In this document: one piece after another, positions 1 through 8,347 of the stretch | How positions within the stretch are numbered: position 1 is the stretch's first letter | How the letters are laid out: each line of letters opens with the position of its first letter | Origin: Rhodospirillaceae bacterium SYSU D60007 | Lineage (GTDB): Bacteria > Pseudomonadota > Alphaproteobacteria > Reyranellales > Reyranellaceae | Assembly: GCA_003574685.1 (NCBI GenBank) | Contig: QOCQ01000031.1 | Span: 1-48,132, forward strand | Direction of reading: 5' to 3' | Length of the DNA stretch: 48,132 nucleotides | Made by a program: the position numbers and the translations under genes | The notes under the pieces: model-generated | What the model saw: the letters and a program-made list of their open reading frames with translations, nothing else | Databases searched by the model: none | Told to the model about the DNA's origin: nothing

Positions 1-76
1 TGTGCTATCTGTTGTCATGGCGTGATCTCCGCCGGCGCGCTAACGCCGGTTGTTGCTTGTTGGTCCAAGCCGGAGA
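1..76. other. Left edge; possible 5' end of a gene leaving the window
   Basis: This short stretch holds a hairpin-like GC core around 31-51. On the minus strand an ATG at 18-16 is followed by five open codons (reading MTTDST) up to the window edge, with a GGAG about ten bases upstream. This could be the start of a gene running off the left side, but six codons prove nothing. Composition is less GC-rich than the rest of the window. Confidence 0.2.
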
Positions 77-463
77 TTACGCCTCCTTCAAATTCCAACC
101 ACTTCCGCGACAGCACCGCTGACACTCCACAGGCGTTGTCAGGAGTTCTCGGAGTCGCCGATTTAGGGCCTCTATATCTACCCGTACCTTGTTATGGCCC
201 GCAGTCCTGTGCTTGTCATGAACACCAAACAGGATGATGCCGCCGTATGTATTGAAGAATGCGCATATCAGCCGAACAACACCGCCGAAGTAAGCGTCCG
301 ACTTTGAGAAAGGGAACTGATCCTTATAGTCCCAATGCAAACCTTCCTGGATCTCAAATATCGTTCCGCTTTCATCCATCAGTTGGCGGAACAAGTCGTC
401 GCCGTTCGTAGGCAGGGAGTTAGCACGGATCGCTTGTATGATTGCTTCTTGAGCTTGCTTCAT
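77..463 (-). pseudogene. Truncated AlbA_2/Schlafen-type putative DNA-binding domain protein
   Basis: The 128-residue product resembles only the N-terminal part of AlbA_2 (Schlafen AAA_4-like) proteins, which are often fused to STAND-type NTPase modules in defence-related genes. The region reading FEIQEGLHWDYKDQFPF and then FFNTYGGIILFGVHD is the typical core, at about residues 36-85. Similarity stops after LLTTPVECQ; the last dozen residues look unrelated and a stop follows, so most of the usual protein is missing. I prefer the ATG at 463 to the GTG at 469 because a G-rich run lies just upstream on this strand. Base composition is poorer in GC than the neighbours, which suggests acquired DNA. 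I call it a remnant; a short functional domain protein is the alternative. Confidence 0.6.
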
Positions 464-469
464 TGTCAC

Positions 470-669
470 CCCCCCAACCCTGCGTATGCGGACTGCCTTC
501 TCACGGATCTAGGGAGTCTCATCGTCCGCCCGTCTCTGGCGGCTGCAACACACACGCATCTAATAAAGCAGCTTACCTCAATTGCCGACCAAAACTCCAC
601 AGTTCCGTACACGACTCGTCGATCTCGTCTAGATCACGGACTCGACCTAAGTTAGGTGCAGTTATTGAA
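470..669. other. Non-coding gap between AlbA_2 remnant and TerC-like gene
   Basis: This 200-base stretch has no convincing gene on either strand. It contains stop codons in most frames and has lower GC content than the DNA to its right. It should hold the promoter of the minus-strand remnant; no clear consensus promoter, tRNA or attachment site is visible. Confidence 0.5.
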
Positions 670-2001
670 TCAATGAGCACCAGTCCACGTGCCGCCCGCT
701 GCACCCGACAGCGTAGCCTCCTCCCCGGGGAACGCGGCGATTTCGCGCAGGATGTCGTCCGGCGTGACGACGCCTTCGACCGCGCCTGAATCGTCGAGGA
801 TCAGCGCCATCTGCACGGGCGCGCGGCGCAGGCGCTCCATCAGGTCAAGCAGGCCCATGCTGCCCGGCGCTTGCACAGGCTGATGCAGGGCGCGCACAGC
901 GTCGATCCGGCCCTGCTCCAGCAGATCGGCCAGCAGGTCGCGGGTCAGCGTCACGCCCAGAACGCGATCGAGGCTGCCACGCGCCACTGGCAGACGCGAC
1001 CGCCCGGCGGTGAGCACCATGCGGCGCTGCTCTGTCTCAGGCGCATCAGCATCGAGCCAGACCACGCGCTCGCGCGGCGTCATCACGCTGCGCGCGGTGT
1101 GCTCCGCGAGGCTGATCACGCCGCGCACCATGGCGCGCTCCTGCGGCCTGAACGGCGCCTCGCCGCCGCCCTGCTCGATCAGCGGCGCCAGCATGTGATC
1201 GGCCTCGGGCGAGGGTGCGCGGCCGCCCAGCAGGCGCAGCACGGCGGCCGCCGCGCGCTGGCGCGGACTGATCGACATCAGCCGGCGCCGCAGCCGGCGC
1301 TGGCCGATCTGGTTGAGCGCCTCGATCATGATCGAGAAGGCAATGGCCGCGTAGAGATAGCCCTTGGGGATGTGGAAGCCCACGCCCTCGACCACCAGAC
1401 TGAAGCCGATCATCAGCAGGAAGCCCAGGCACAGGATCACCACGGTGGGATGGCTGCTGACGAAGTCCATCAGCGGCCGGCTGGCCAGCATCATCACCAG
1501 CACGGCGATCACGACCGCGATCATCATCAGCGACAGCTCGCGCACCATGCCCACGGCCGTGATGATGGAGTCCAGCGAGAACACCATGTCCAGCACGATG
1601 ATCTGCGCGATCACCTGCCAGAACACCGCTTGCGCAGCGCCGGACGCGCCATGTCCCGTTGTTCCCTCCAACCGCTCGTGCAGCTCCGTCGTGGCCTTGA
1701 ACAGCAGGAACACGCCGCCGCCGATCAGGATCAGGTCGCGGCCGGAGATGTCCATCTCCAGAACGGTGAACAGCGTGTCCGTCAGGGACGCCAGCCAGGC
1801 GATTCCGGCCAGCAGCGCCAGCCGCATGAAGAGGGCGAGTCCGAGGCCCATCACGCGCGCCCGCTGGCGGTTCTCCGGCGGCAGGCGGTCGGTCAGGATG
1901 GCGATGAAGACCAGGTTGTCGATGCCCAGCACGATTTCGAGTACGACAAGCGTGGCGAGGCCGAACCAGGCGGTGGGATCGGCCATCCAGTCCAGCGGCA
2001 T
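670..2001 (-). CDS. TerC family integral membrane protein with C-terminal CBS domains
   Basis: The 443-residue protein starts with a TerC domain (about residues 10-235) of seven or so membrane segments, including the signatures [17 protein letters not shown] and [17 protein letters not shown], whose acidic residues are thought to bind metal. A basic linker leads to a CBS pair (about residues 300-425; [13 protein letters not shown] and GVVTPDDIL). It resembles the E. coli YoaE/YegH type but ends after the CBS pair, without the CorC/HlyC domain of that family. TerC proteins act in the cytoplasmic membrane and several are linked to manganese export and metal or tellurite tolerance; the substrate here cannot be read from sequence. 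It stands alone, divergent from the next gene. Confidence 0.88.
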   Translation of the reverse strand: MPLDWMADPTAWFGLATLVVLEIVLGIDNLVFIAILTDRLPPENRQRARVMGLGLALFMRLALLAGIAWLASLTDTLFTVLEMDISGRDLILIGGGVFLLFKATTELHERLEGTTGHGASGAAQAVFWQVIAQIIVLDMVFSLDSIITAVGMVRELSLMMIAVVIAVLVMMLASRPLMDFVSSHPTVVILCLGFLLMIGFSLVVEGVGFHIPKGYLYAAIAFSIMIEALNQIGQRRLRRRLMSISPRQRAAAAVLRLLGGRAPSPEADHMLAPLIEQGGGEAPFRPQERAMVRGVISLAEHTARSVMTPRERVVWLDADAPETEQRRMVLTAGRSRLPVARGSLDRVLGVTLTRDLLADLLEQGRIDAVRALHQPVQAPGSMGLLDLMERLRRAPVQMALILDDSGAVEGVVTPDDILREIAAFPGEEATLSGAAGGTWTGAH

Positions 2002-2239
2002 CGGCAGGATCCGGGGGGAGTGACACGGACAACAGCAGAATGATGGCCCGGCGCGAAGGTTCCGTCACGTGCACGCGCAGGATTTGTGGCCACGATGGAC
2101 CCCTCCTCTCTCCGCCTTCGCAGGGAAAGGGCAAAACGGACCAGAGCACGGGCCTTGGTTTCGACATGATTGCGCGACACCACGCAAGCGGGGGAGCAGG
2201 CCGACAACGATCGGCACCATGCGCGCGAGTTGCCGCCTG

Positions 2240-3607
2240 ATGTCTCTTTCCGATCTGTCGCTGGACTGGGCTTCTCTTCTCTGGATCGCCATTGCGATCG
2301 CCGTGCTGTACCTCGCGCGCGAGCCGGCGCGGGCGCTGATCCACAGCCTGTTCCATCTGCCGATCGCCTTGCTGCGCCTGCTGGGCCACGCGGCGGCGCG
2401 CTGGGCGCAGGCCTGTGCCGGGCGGCACCGCGCCCTGCTGGTCCACCTGCACGCCGAGGAGCTTGAGGCCTACATCGAAGGCCGTCGCCGGCGCGCGGCA
2501 AGCGCCTTGCGCGCCTGCCTGCTCGGTTACCCCATGCTGCACCACCGTCTCAGCCGTACACTCGATCAGATCGAGCACAGCCAGGGCGACGCGCTGCCGG
2601 TTACCGTCACTCCGCCGATGCCACTACCGGCCGAAGCGGGCATGGGCGGCGCCTCTGTTCCGACTGCAACCGCACCGCCGGCGGCGGCGCCACCGTTGCT
2701 GAGGGCGCCGGGGCGCCGCCTGCGGATGACGGCGCTGACGCGCATCGCGCGGCGGCTGACGGCGATCCACAACGATGTCGCCGCGCTGCGTGACATGGAC
2801 CGGCGAGTCGAGACGGCGAGCCGCGACGTTACGAGTGGCGTTGCCGAGTACAGATCGCTCCTGACCGGCGAACCGCGGCGCGATGCGAGCAGTGGCCGCT
2901 CGGCGCTCACCCTGGTGCTGGTCGGCCTGCTGGTGGCGCTGGCCGCCTTCGCGGGTGTCGCGCTCAACTTCCGCCTCATTGCCCGGCCGCTGTCGGAGAT
3001 CGTGGGCGAAGGCTTCCAGGTGTTCGGTTATCCGCTGTCCGATGTGCTGGCGCTGGGCATCATCCTGGTAGAGATGGTTGTCGGCGCGATGTTCATGGAC
3101 TTCATCGGCGTGACGCGGCTCTTTCCGGTCGCCGACCGGCTGGACGACCGGCTTCGCCGCCTGCTCGCGATCGCGACGGGGACCATCATCCTGGCCTTTG
3201 CGCTGATAGAGGCGAGTCTTGCGCTCATTCGCGAAGACATCGTGCAGCTCGAGCGGCAGCTTTCTGTTGACGCCGGCACCGTTGCCCCGCCGACCGACAC
3301 GGCCACAACGCTGGGCTGGCTGCCGCAAGTCGTGCAGGCGTCGCTCGGCTTCGTGATGCCGTGGATGCTGGCGCTGGTCGCAATCCCGCTGGAGCAGCTC
3401 CTGAAGTATGGTCGCGTGGCGCTCCAGGCGGTGGGCGCCGCCCTGTTCGGCGGGCTGGCCGCCATCATGCGGGTGCTCGCCGGATTGCTGGCCGGCCTGC
3501 GCACGGTGCTGCTGCGCTTCTACGACCTCATCATCTTCCTGCCGCTCTTCGTGGAGCAGCGCATGAACCGCATCGGCACGGCGCGACGCGACCGGAGGTT
3601 TCCCTGA
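2240..3607 (+). CDS. Multi-pass membrane protein of unknown function, partner of VWA lipoprotein
   Basis: I do not recognise a named family. The 455-residue product has an N-terminal membrane segment (about residues 9-25), a basic, partly helical cytoplasmic-type region (about 30-215) with a proline-rich stretch near 120-150, and then four to five hydrophobic segments between about 220 and 445 (for example LTLVLVGLLVALAAFAGVAL and LALGIILVEMVVGAMF). The start was set at 2240 because the segment MSLSDLSLDWASLL begins there; an ATG at 2219 would add seven residues. Its stop overlaps the start of the next gene (TGATG), so the two are almost surely co-translated. The pair may form an envelope sensor or assembly module, but that is inference. 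Confidence 0.8.
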   Translation: MSLSDLSLDWASLLWIAIAIAVLYLAREPARALIHSLFHLPIALLRLLGHAAARWAQACAGRHRALLVHLHAEELEAYIEGRRRRAASALRACLLGYPMLHHRLSRTLDQIEHSQGDALPVTVTPPMPLPAEAGMGGASVPTATAPPAAAPPLLRAPGRRLRMTALTRIARRLTAIHNDVAALRDMDRRVETASRDVTSGVAEYRSLLTGEPRRDASSGRSALTLVLVGLLVALAAFAGVALNFRLIARPLSEIVGEGFQVFGYPLSDVLALGIILVEMVVGAMFMDFIGVTRLFPVADRLDDRLRRLLAIATGTIILAFALIEASLALIREDIVQLERQLSVDAGTVAPPTDTATTLGWLPQVVQASLGFVMPWMLALVAIPLEQLLKYGRVALQAVGAALFGGLAAIMRVLAGLLAGLRTVLLRFYDLIIFLPLFVEQRMNRIGTARRDRRFP

Positions 3608-4281
3608 TGCTGACGCGCCGGCGCATGATAATCCTGTCGGCAGGCGCCGCCGGCATCGCCGCCTGCGACAGCCTGCGCGAGCCCAATGTCGCGCTTTACG
3701 TGCTGCATGACGTATCGGGCAGCTACTTCCGCGAGCTGCCGCGCAACCTGGCGCAGATTCCGGCATTGACCGCGACCCTGCGTGCCGGCGACTACGTGGC
3801 TTTCGCCCGCATCGATAGCTGCAGCTTCAGCAACGATGCGATCGTCATTCCGGGCCAGCGCATCTCGGACGTACCCTCGCGGCGGGTGACGCAGCTTCTT
3901 GCGCTGAACCGCGCGCTTCAGGCCTACGGCAAGTCGGCGCGGCGCACGGAGCACACCGACATTCGCGGCGCCCTGCTCCAGGCGGTGCAGCAGCTCCAGG
4001 CGGTCAAGGCCGCGCGGCGCCAGATCGTGATCTTCTCCGATCTCGATGACGATCTGCCGCCCGAATGCCGGCGTGATGCGCGCCTTGTTCCGGATCTGCG
4101 GCAGATCGATGTTTTCGCGGTAAACGTCATCAAGCTGCCCGAGGATAATCGCGATCCGCAGCGCTACTTCTCTCGCCTCGCAACATGGAAGAGGCTGGTC
4201 GAAACGGGCGGCGGCACCTGGACGGTAGCGCCTGATGTCGCCGCCGTAGCAGACCAATTGCGCACGCGACTGACGGCATAA
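3607..4281 (+). CDS. Putative lipoprotein with von Willebrand factor A-type domain
   Basis: The 224-residue protein starts with a short basic and hydrophobic leader ending in a lipobox-like IAAC, with the lipidated cysteine expected at residue 20. The rest reads as a VWA fold: the metal-site motif D35-V-S-G-S39 (DxSxS), a threonine at 117 in HTDIRGAL, and an aspartate at 145 in IVIFSDLDDD give a complete MIDAS set. VWA domains bind protein partners through a divalent cation, so this is likely an envelope adhesion or assembly factor. It overlaps the upstream membrane-protein gene by one base and probably works with it. No specific family name is recognised. A leader peptide of the Tat type is a weaker alternative, since the N-terminus is RRR. 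Confidence 0.75.
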   Translation: MLTRRRMIILSAGAAGIAACDSLREPNVALYVLHDVSGSYFRELPRNLAQIPALTATLRAGDYVAFARIDSCSFSNDAIVIPGQRISDVPSRRVTQLLALNRALQAYGKSARRTEHTDIRGALLQAVQQLQAVKAARRQIVIFSDLDDDLPPECRRDARLVPDLRQIDVFAVNVIKLPEDNRDPQRYFSRLATWKRLVETGGGTWTVAPDVAAVADQLRTRLTA

Positions 4282-4344
4282 GGCGGATCGCAGCCGCGCG
4301 TGCCGTTGACCGCCCACGCCGGCGGTGTCCTAATCTGCTGCCAC

Positions 4345-5526
4345 ATGAACGATGTCTCCCAGACGCTGGCTCCGGCCGATCCGCTCGCGCAGGCGCGCGC
4401 GCTGGCGCCGCGCATCGCGGCGTCGTCTGACGAGATCGAACTGACGCGGCGCATTCCCGAGCCGCTGCTGTCGGAACTGCATGCCGCGCGCCTGTTCCGC
4501 ATGTTGCTGCCGCGCTCGGCCGGCGGCGATGAGGTCGAACCATGGGTCTACCTGGATGCCGTTGAGGAGATAGCGCGGCACGACGGCTCGGTGGCGTGGA
4601 ACATCTTCGTCGCCAACAGCTCGGCGCTGATCGCGCCCTTCCTGCCGGCGGAAAGCGCGCGCTTCATCTATGCCGATCCGCGTGCGCTGATCGCCTGGGG
4701 TCCGCCCAACAAGTGCCGCGCCCATGCCGTGCCGGGCGGCTACCGAATCAGCGGCCAGTGGGATTTCGCTTCAGGCTGCCGGCAGGCCAACTGGATGGGC
4801 GCGCACGCCCTGGTCATCGAGCCGGACGGCAAGCTGCGGCTGAATGCTGCCGGACGGCCGACGGTACGCACGCTGCTGTTTCCCGCCGAGCAGGCCGAGC
4901 TGATCGACACCTGGAACGTAATCGGGCTGCGCGGCACGGCCAGTGACTCCTATGCCGTGAGCGAACTGTTCGTGCCGGAGGCCTTCAGCGGCACGCGCGA
5001 GGACCCGAGCCTGCGGCGCGAGCCGGGACGGCTCTACGCCTTCACCATGCAGGGGCTTTATGCCGTCGGCGTCGCGGCCGTCGCCCTGGGGCTGGCCCGC
5101 GCCATGCTGGACGGCTTCGTCGCGCTGGCCGCGCGCAAGACACCGCGCAACCTCGCGCGGCTGGCCGACGATGCGATCGTGCAAGCGGACGTGGCACGCA
5201 TGGAAGCGCGGCTGGGCTCTGCACGGGCGTATCTGGTCGAGACACTGATGTCGGTCTGGCGCACGGCAGGCAGCGAAGCATCCATCGACGTGCCGGCACG
5301 CGCCCGCGTACGCCTGGCCTGCACCCATGCAATCCACAGCGCCGAGGCCGTGGCCGACGCCGCCTACAAGGCGGCCGGTACCGACGCGATCTTCCCCGGC
5401 AGCGCCTTCGAGCGGCGCTTCCGCGACATGCATACGCTCTCGCAGCAGATCCAGTCGCGCCGCGCGCACTACGAAACCATCGGCCAGGTCCTGCTCGGCA
5501 TCGAGCCGAACGGCCTGTTCCTCTAG
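4345..5526 (+). CDS. Acyl-CoA dehydrogenase family flavoprotein (HsaA/HpaB-like monooxygenase type)
   Basis: The 393-residue protein has the three-part acyl-CoA dehydrogenase fold: an N-terminal helical part (1-120), a middle beta domain with the flavin-facing segment GYRISGQWDFASGCRQANW (about 130-150), and a C-terminal helical bundle (about 230-390). The sequence pattern, including an ISGQW(D/N)FASG motif and the WNVIGLRGTASDSY segment, is closer to the flavin-dependent hydroxylases of this superfamily (HsaA, DszC, pigment hydroxylases) than to true fatty-acyl-CoA dehydrogenases. The catalytic glutamate of the latter cannot be assigned. The substrate is unknown. The start at 4345 gives a normal N-terminus; the gene stands alone, 63 bases after the VWA gene. 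Confidence 0.82.
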   Translation: MNDVSQTLAPADPLAQARALAPRIAASSDEIELTRRIPEPLLSELHAARLFRMLLPRSAGGDEVEPWVYLDAVEEIARHDGSVAWNIFVANSSALIAPFLPAESARFIYADPRALIAWGPPNKCRAHAVPGGYRISGQWDFASGCRQANWMGAHALVIEPDGKLRLNAAGRPTVRTLLFPAEQAELIDTWNVIGLRGTASDSYAVSELFVPEAFSGTREDPSLRREPGRLYAFTMQGLYAVGVAAVALGLARAMLDGFVALAARKTPRNLARLADDAIVQADVARMEARLGSARAYLVETLMSVWRTAGSEASIDVPARARVRLACTHAIHSAEAVADAAYKAAGTDAIFPGSAFERRFRDMHTLSQQIQSRRAHYETIGQVLLGIEPNGLFL

Positions 5527-5697
5527 CCCGGATTTCTCAAACTCCAACGCATCAATCCTCGCTGGTAGCGCGCCACTCCAGTGGCGCCTCGCCGGCAGCG
5601 AAGCGGAGGGCGACCAGCGACGTGTGCACAGGACCTGGATGATGGCGGCGTTAGCACGCCGCCGGCGCCACTGGAGTGGCGCGCTCCCGGCAAGGCA
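5527..5697. repeat. Repeat family C, copy 1: paired inverted hairpins
   Basis: This intergenic element contains a 21-base arm at 5568-5588 and its perfect reverse complement at 5664-5684; each arm is itself a hairpin (GCGCCACT and AGTGGCGC around a two-base centre). A third hairpin, GGCGGCG/CGCCGCC, lies at 5643-5662. The whole block, including the lead-in around GGATTTCTCAAACT, recurs at 18842-19008 with a few changes. It lies between convergent genes and may end transcription in both directions. Confidence 0.85.
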
Positions 5698-5715
5698 CGG
5701 CTTGAGAGATGTAGA

Positions 5716-6516
5716 TCAGTCGCCGCCGCTGCCGCCCAGCACGATGATGGTGGGCCGGGCCGGCAGGCTGGCCTTGGCGATGTCGATGGTGCGCTTGTCC
5801 GGCCAGACGGCCTCGTGACTGTCTGCGAGCAGGCCAATCAGCCGCTCGACCTGGTTTCGGCCCCAGTAGTGCATGGGCAGCACGACCTGCGGCTCGATCT
5901 GGCGGATCACGTCGAGCATCAGCGGCACGCCCATGGTGTAGGAGCCGTCGATCGGCACCATCAGCACATCGATGCGGCCCAGTTGCTTGAGGTGCTCCGG
6001 CTCCAGCCGGTGATGCAGGTGGCCGAGATGGCCGATGCACAGCTCGCCGATGCGGAAGCCGAAGATGGAATTGCCGTTGCGCCGCACGCCACCGCCCCAG
6101 TCGCGCACATTCGTGGGCACGTTCCAAACCTGGACATCGCGCAGGGTGATGTCGTGCTCCATCAGATCGCGCCCGCCCTCGGCCCAGCCACGCAGCACGT
6201 GGGTGACGCCCGGTTCGATCTCGTCGCTGTAGTGCGTGCCATGGGCGTTGTTCATGGTCACGATGTCGGGCCTGCGGCCATAGCCGTTCACGCCGTTGTA
6301 ATCCGTGATCACCCGCACGCCCTGCGGCGTCTCGATCATGTAGCTGGCGTGGCCCAGAAACGTGATCCGCGCCGCGCTGGCGGTGCGCAGGTCGACCTGA
6401 TGCAAAAGCGGCGCGGTCGCAACGTCTTTGGTGCAACGCGCCAGGGCTTCGGGTGCCATTGCCAGAGCGACCAGGGCAAGGAGGGCAAGCAGTGGGCGGG
6501 CAGCAACAGCAGACAT
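5716..6516 (-). CDS. Exported MBL-fold (metallo-beta-lactamase superfamily) hydrolase
   Basis: The 266-residue protein begins with a clear signal peptide (about residues 1-27, ending ALA) and is probably periplasmic. The body resembles UlaG-like MBL proteins: ITFLGHASYMIET at 51-63, the helix start GHLGHLHHRL near 165, and PMHYWG near 220. The metal site is unusual: where the family has HxHxDH this protein has H92-G-T-H95-Y-S-D98, so metal binding may differ or be reduced. The last residues IIVLGGSGGD form a glycine-rich tail. It is flanked by repeat element C downstream and by 267 bases with family A repeats upstream. The substrate is unknown. Confidence 0.8.
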   Translation of the reverse strand: MSAVAARPLLALLALVALAMAPEALARCTKDVATAPLLHQVDLRTASAARITFLGHASYMIETPQGVRVITDYNGVNGYGRRPDIVTMNNAHGTHYSDEIEPGVTHVLRGWAEGGRDLMEHDITLRDVQVWNVPTNVRDWGGGVRRNGNSIFGFRIGELCIGHLGHLHHRLEPEHLKQLGRIDVLMVPIDGSYTMGVPLMLDVIRQIEPQVVLPMHYWGRNQVERLIGLLADSHEAVWPDKRTIDIAKASLPARPTIIVLGGSGGD

Positions 6517-6562
6517 GCCAAACCTCCAGGCTGGATGCAGGCTCCTCAGTGTATCACTTCAA

Positions 6563-6582
6563 CCTTCCCCCGGAGGGGAAGA
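6563..6582. repeat. Partial copy of repeat family B
   Basis: The segment CCTTCCCCCGGAGGGGAAG is a hairpin like the left arm of the full family B copy at 44230, but the partner arm is missing and the hairpin has lost a base. It lies in the gap between the MBL gene and the DUF815 gene. Confidence 0.5.
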
Positions 6583-6677
6583 ACCATGACGGCACTCGCC
6601 CAGCTCCATATGCGAACCTGATTATCCGCCTGGCTCCGCTGCAAGAAGGCGGGGCGAGGTACAACGCCCGGAAAGAG

Positions 6678-6763
6678 CCTTCATGGTGAGCTTGTCGAAC
6701 CATGAAGGCGTCGCGGAGTCGCCGGTGCCGCACGCTTCATGGTTCGACAAGCTCACCATGAAG
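6678..6763. repeat. Repeat family A, copy 1: perfect 29-base inverted pair
   Basis: The 29 bases at 6679-6707 are the exact reverse complement of 6735-6763, separated by 27 bases. Each arm is also a hairpin on its own (CTTCATGGT and ACCATGAAG). Related pairs are at 38174 and 41282, and a half-copy is at 13100. The element lies 20 bases beyond the stop of the minus-strand DUF815 gene and could fold into a large transcript-end structure. Confidence 0.9.
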
Positions 6764-6783
6764 CGACTTTTGCAGCCGCAGGC

Positions 6784-7644
6784 CTACTCCAGCCGCTTGC
6801 CCAGGCGGCCGGCGAGGTCCTGGATGAACTGCCAGGCGACGCGGCCCGATCGGGCGCCGCGGGTCACCGACCACTCCACGGCCTCCTTGCGCAGCGTCTC
6901 TGCATCGATCTGAAGGCCGTAGCGCCGGGCATAGCCTTCGACCATCGCGAAGTAGGTCGGCTGGTCGGCGTTGTGGAAGCCCAGCCAGAGCCCGAAGCGG
7001 TCCGACAGCGATACCTTCTCCTCGACCGCCTCGCTGGGGTTGATCGCGGTCGAGCGCTCGTTCTCGATCATGTCGCGCGACATCAGGTGGCGGCGGTTGG
7101 AGGTGGCGTAGAACAGCACGTTCTCCGGACGCCCCTCGATGCCGCCCTCAAGCACCGCCTTCAGCGACTTGTAGGCGGCATCCTGGCCATCGAAGCTGAG
7201 ATCGTCGCAGAACAGGATGAAGCGCCGCGGGGCGGTGCGCAGGATGGACAGCAGCGCGGGCAGCGACGGGATGTCCTCGCGATGGATTTCGACCAGCGCC
7301 AGGGGCCCGGGCGTGCCGCCCAGCCGCGCATTGACCGCGGCATGCACGGCCTTCACCAGCGAACTTTTGCCGCAGCCGCGTGCGCCCCACAGCAAGGCGT
7401 TGTTGGCCGGCAGGCCGCGCGCGAAGCGCAGCGTATTGTCCAGCAGGATGTCCTTCTGGCGCTCGATGCCCTGAAGCAGCTCGATATCGACGCGGTTGAC
7501 CTCTGCCACCGCCTCCAGGCTGCCGGCGGCATGCCAGACGAAGGCGTCGGCCGCGGTCGCGTCGATCGCCGGCCGCCGCGGCGGCGCCATCCTTTCCAGC
7601 GCCTGGACGATGCGATGCAGCAGCGGTTCGAGCGGTTCGGTCAT
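6784..7644 (-). CDS. DUF815 family AAA-type ATPase
   Basis: The 286-residue protein is a P-loop ATPase of the DUF815 family. A Walker A motif, GARGCGKSS, lies at residues 87-95, and a Walker B-like stretch, FILFCDDLSF, follows near 145. The sensor-type region VLFYATSNRRHLMSRDM near 180 and the pattern PSEAVEEKVSLSDRFGLWLGF near 200 are typical of this family. The biochemical role of DUF815 proteins is not established. The gene is divergent from yajC with 207 bases between, and I recall DUF815 ATPases near yajC-secDF in other alphaproteobacteria, which hints at an envelope or secretion link. Confidence 0.88.
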   Translation of the reverse strand: MTEPLEPLLHRIVQALERMAPPRRPAIDATAADAFVWHAAGSLEAVAEVNRVDIELLQGIERQKDILLDNTLRFARGLPANNALLWGARGCGKSSLVKAVHAAVNARLGGTPGPLALVEIHREDIPSLPALLSILRTAPRRFILFCDDLSFDGQDAAYKSLKAVLEGGIEGRPENVLFYATSNRRHLMSRDMIENERSTAINPSEAVEEKVSLSDRFGLWLGFHNADQPTYFAMVEGYARRYGLQIDAETLRKEAVEWSVTRGARSGRVAWQFIQDLAGRLGKRLE

Positions 7645-7757
7645 ATCGGCTGGCCTTGCAGGCTGGTGTGGCGGCGGCCGGCAAACTAGCGATAAAGCCT
7701 TGAAGCCGAAAGCGATTTAACCTATGCGCGAAGCCCGCGGCAGGGCTGTCTTGCGCG

Positions 7758-7785
7758 TTGCAATGCGGGGGCGCACGGGTATAGT
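7758..7785 (+). promoter_or_regulatory. Candidate sigma70-type promoter of yajC-secD-secF
   Basis: TTGCAA at 7758-7763 and TATAGT at 7780-7785 are separated by 16 bases and point towards yajC, 66 bases before its start. Both boxes are good matches in a GC-rich setting. No experimental support. Confidence 0.5.
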
Positions 7786-7851
7786 CCGGCGTCCTTTTTC
7801 AGGCCCGCCGCCGGTGCGGCGAGACCACGACCCAGCAGACAGGAGCACGGC

Positions 7852-8295
7852 ATGTTCATCTCGCAGGCGTACGCCCAGGGCGGCGGAGGCAGTGGGGCGG
7901 ATATGTTCACCCAGCTCCTGCCGCTGATCCTGATTTTCGTCGTCTTCTATTTCCTGCTGATCCGCCCGCAGCAGAAGAAGGCGCGCGAGCATCGCGAGAT
8001 GCTGGCAGGCGTCAAGCGCGGCGACCGCGTCATCACCGGCGGCGGCATCATCGGCCTGGTGACCAAGGTGATCGGCGACAATGAGGTGCAGGTAGAGATT
8101 GCCGACGGTGTACGCGTGCGGGTGGCCAAAAGCACCATCTCCAACATCCTGACGCGCGGCGAGCCGGTCAAGGGCGGCAAGGACGACGACGCGGCGGAGA
8201 AGCCCATTCTGGAGAGCCGGCCTGCCAATGACCCCGTCCGCGCCGGCGGCGGCGGTCTGCTGGGCAATTTGTTCGGCGGCAGGAAGAAGGAATGA
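7852..8295 (+). CDS. yajC: Preprotein translocase subunit YajC
   Basis: YajC is the small membrane partner of the SecDF complex, which helps the Sec translocon pull proteins across the cytoplasmic membrane. The 147-residue product has one membrane segment (LPLILIFVVFYFLLIRPQQ, about residues 23-41) with the hallmark RPQQKK right after it, followed by the conserved core KRGDRVITGGGIIGLVTKV. The tail (about residues 100-147) is charged and glycine-rich and longer than in E. coli, as is common in alphaproteobacteria. It is the first gene of a yajC-secD-secF operon. Confidence 0.97.
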   Translation: MFISQAYAQGGGGSGADMFTQLLPLILIFVVFYFLLIRPQQKKAREHREMLAGVKRGDRVITGGGIIGLVTKVIGDNEVQVEIADGVRVRVAKSTISNILTRGEPVKGGKDDDAAEKPILESRPANDPVRAGGGGLLGNLFGGRKKE

Positions 8296-8347
8296 CGCTG
8301 GCCCGCCTCCAGGTTCATCCGATGTCGAGGCCGCGCCGAGAGTTCGC

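Noticed and set aside
470-669. tRNA or attachment site next to the low-GC remnant
   Set aside because: No cloverleaf or direct repeat could be found by eye.
871-2043. Histidine-rich open frame antisense to the TerC-like gene
   Set aside because: It is the mirror of codons in the TerC/CBS gene and has no domain.
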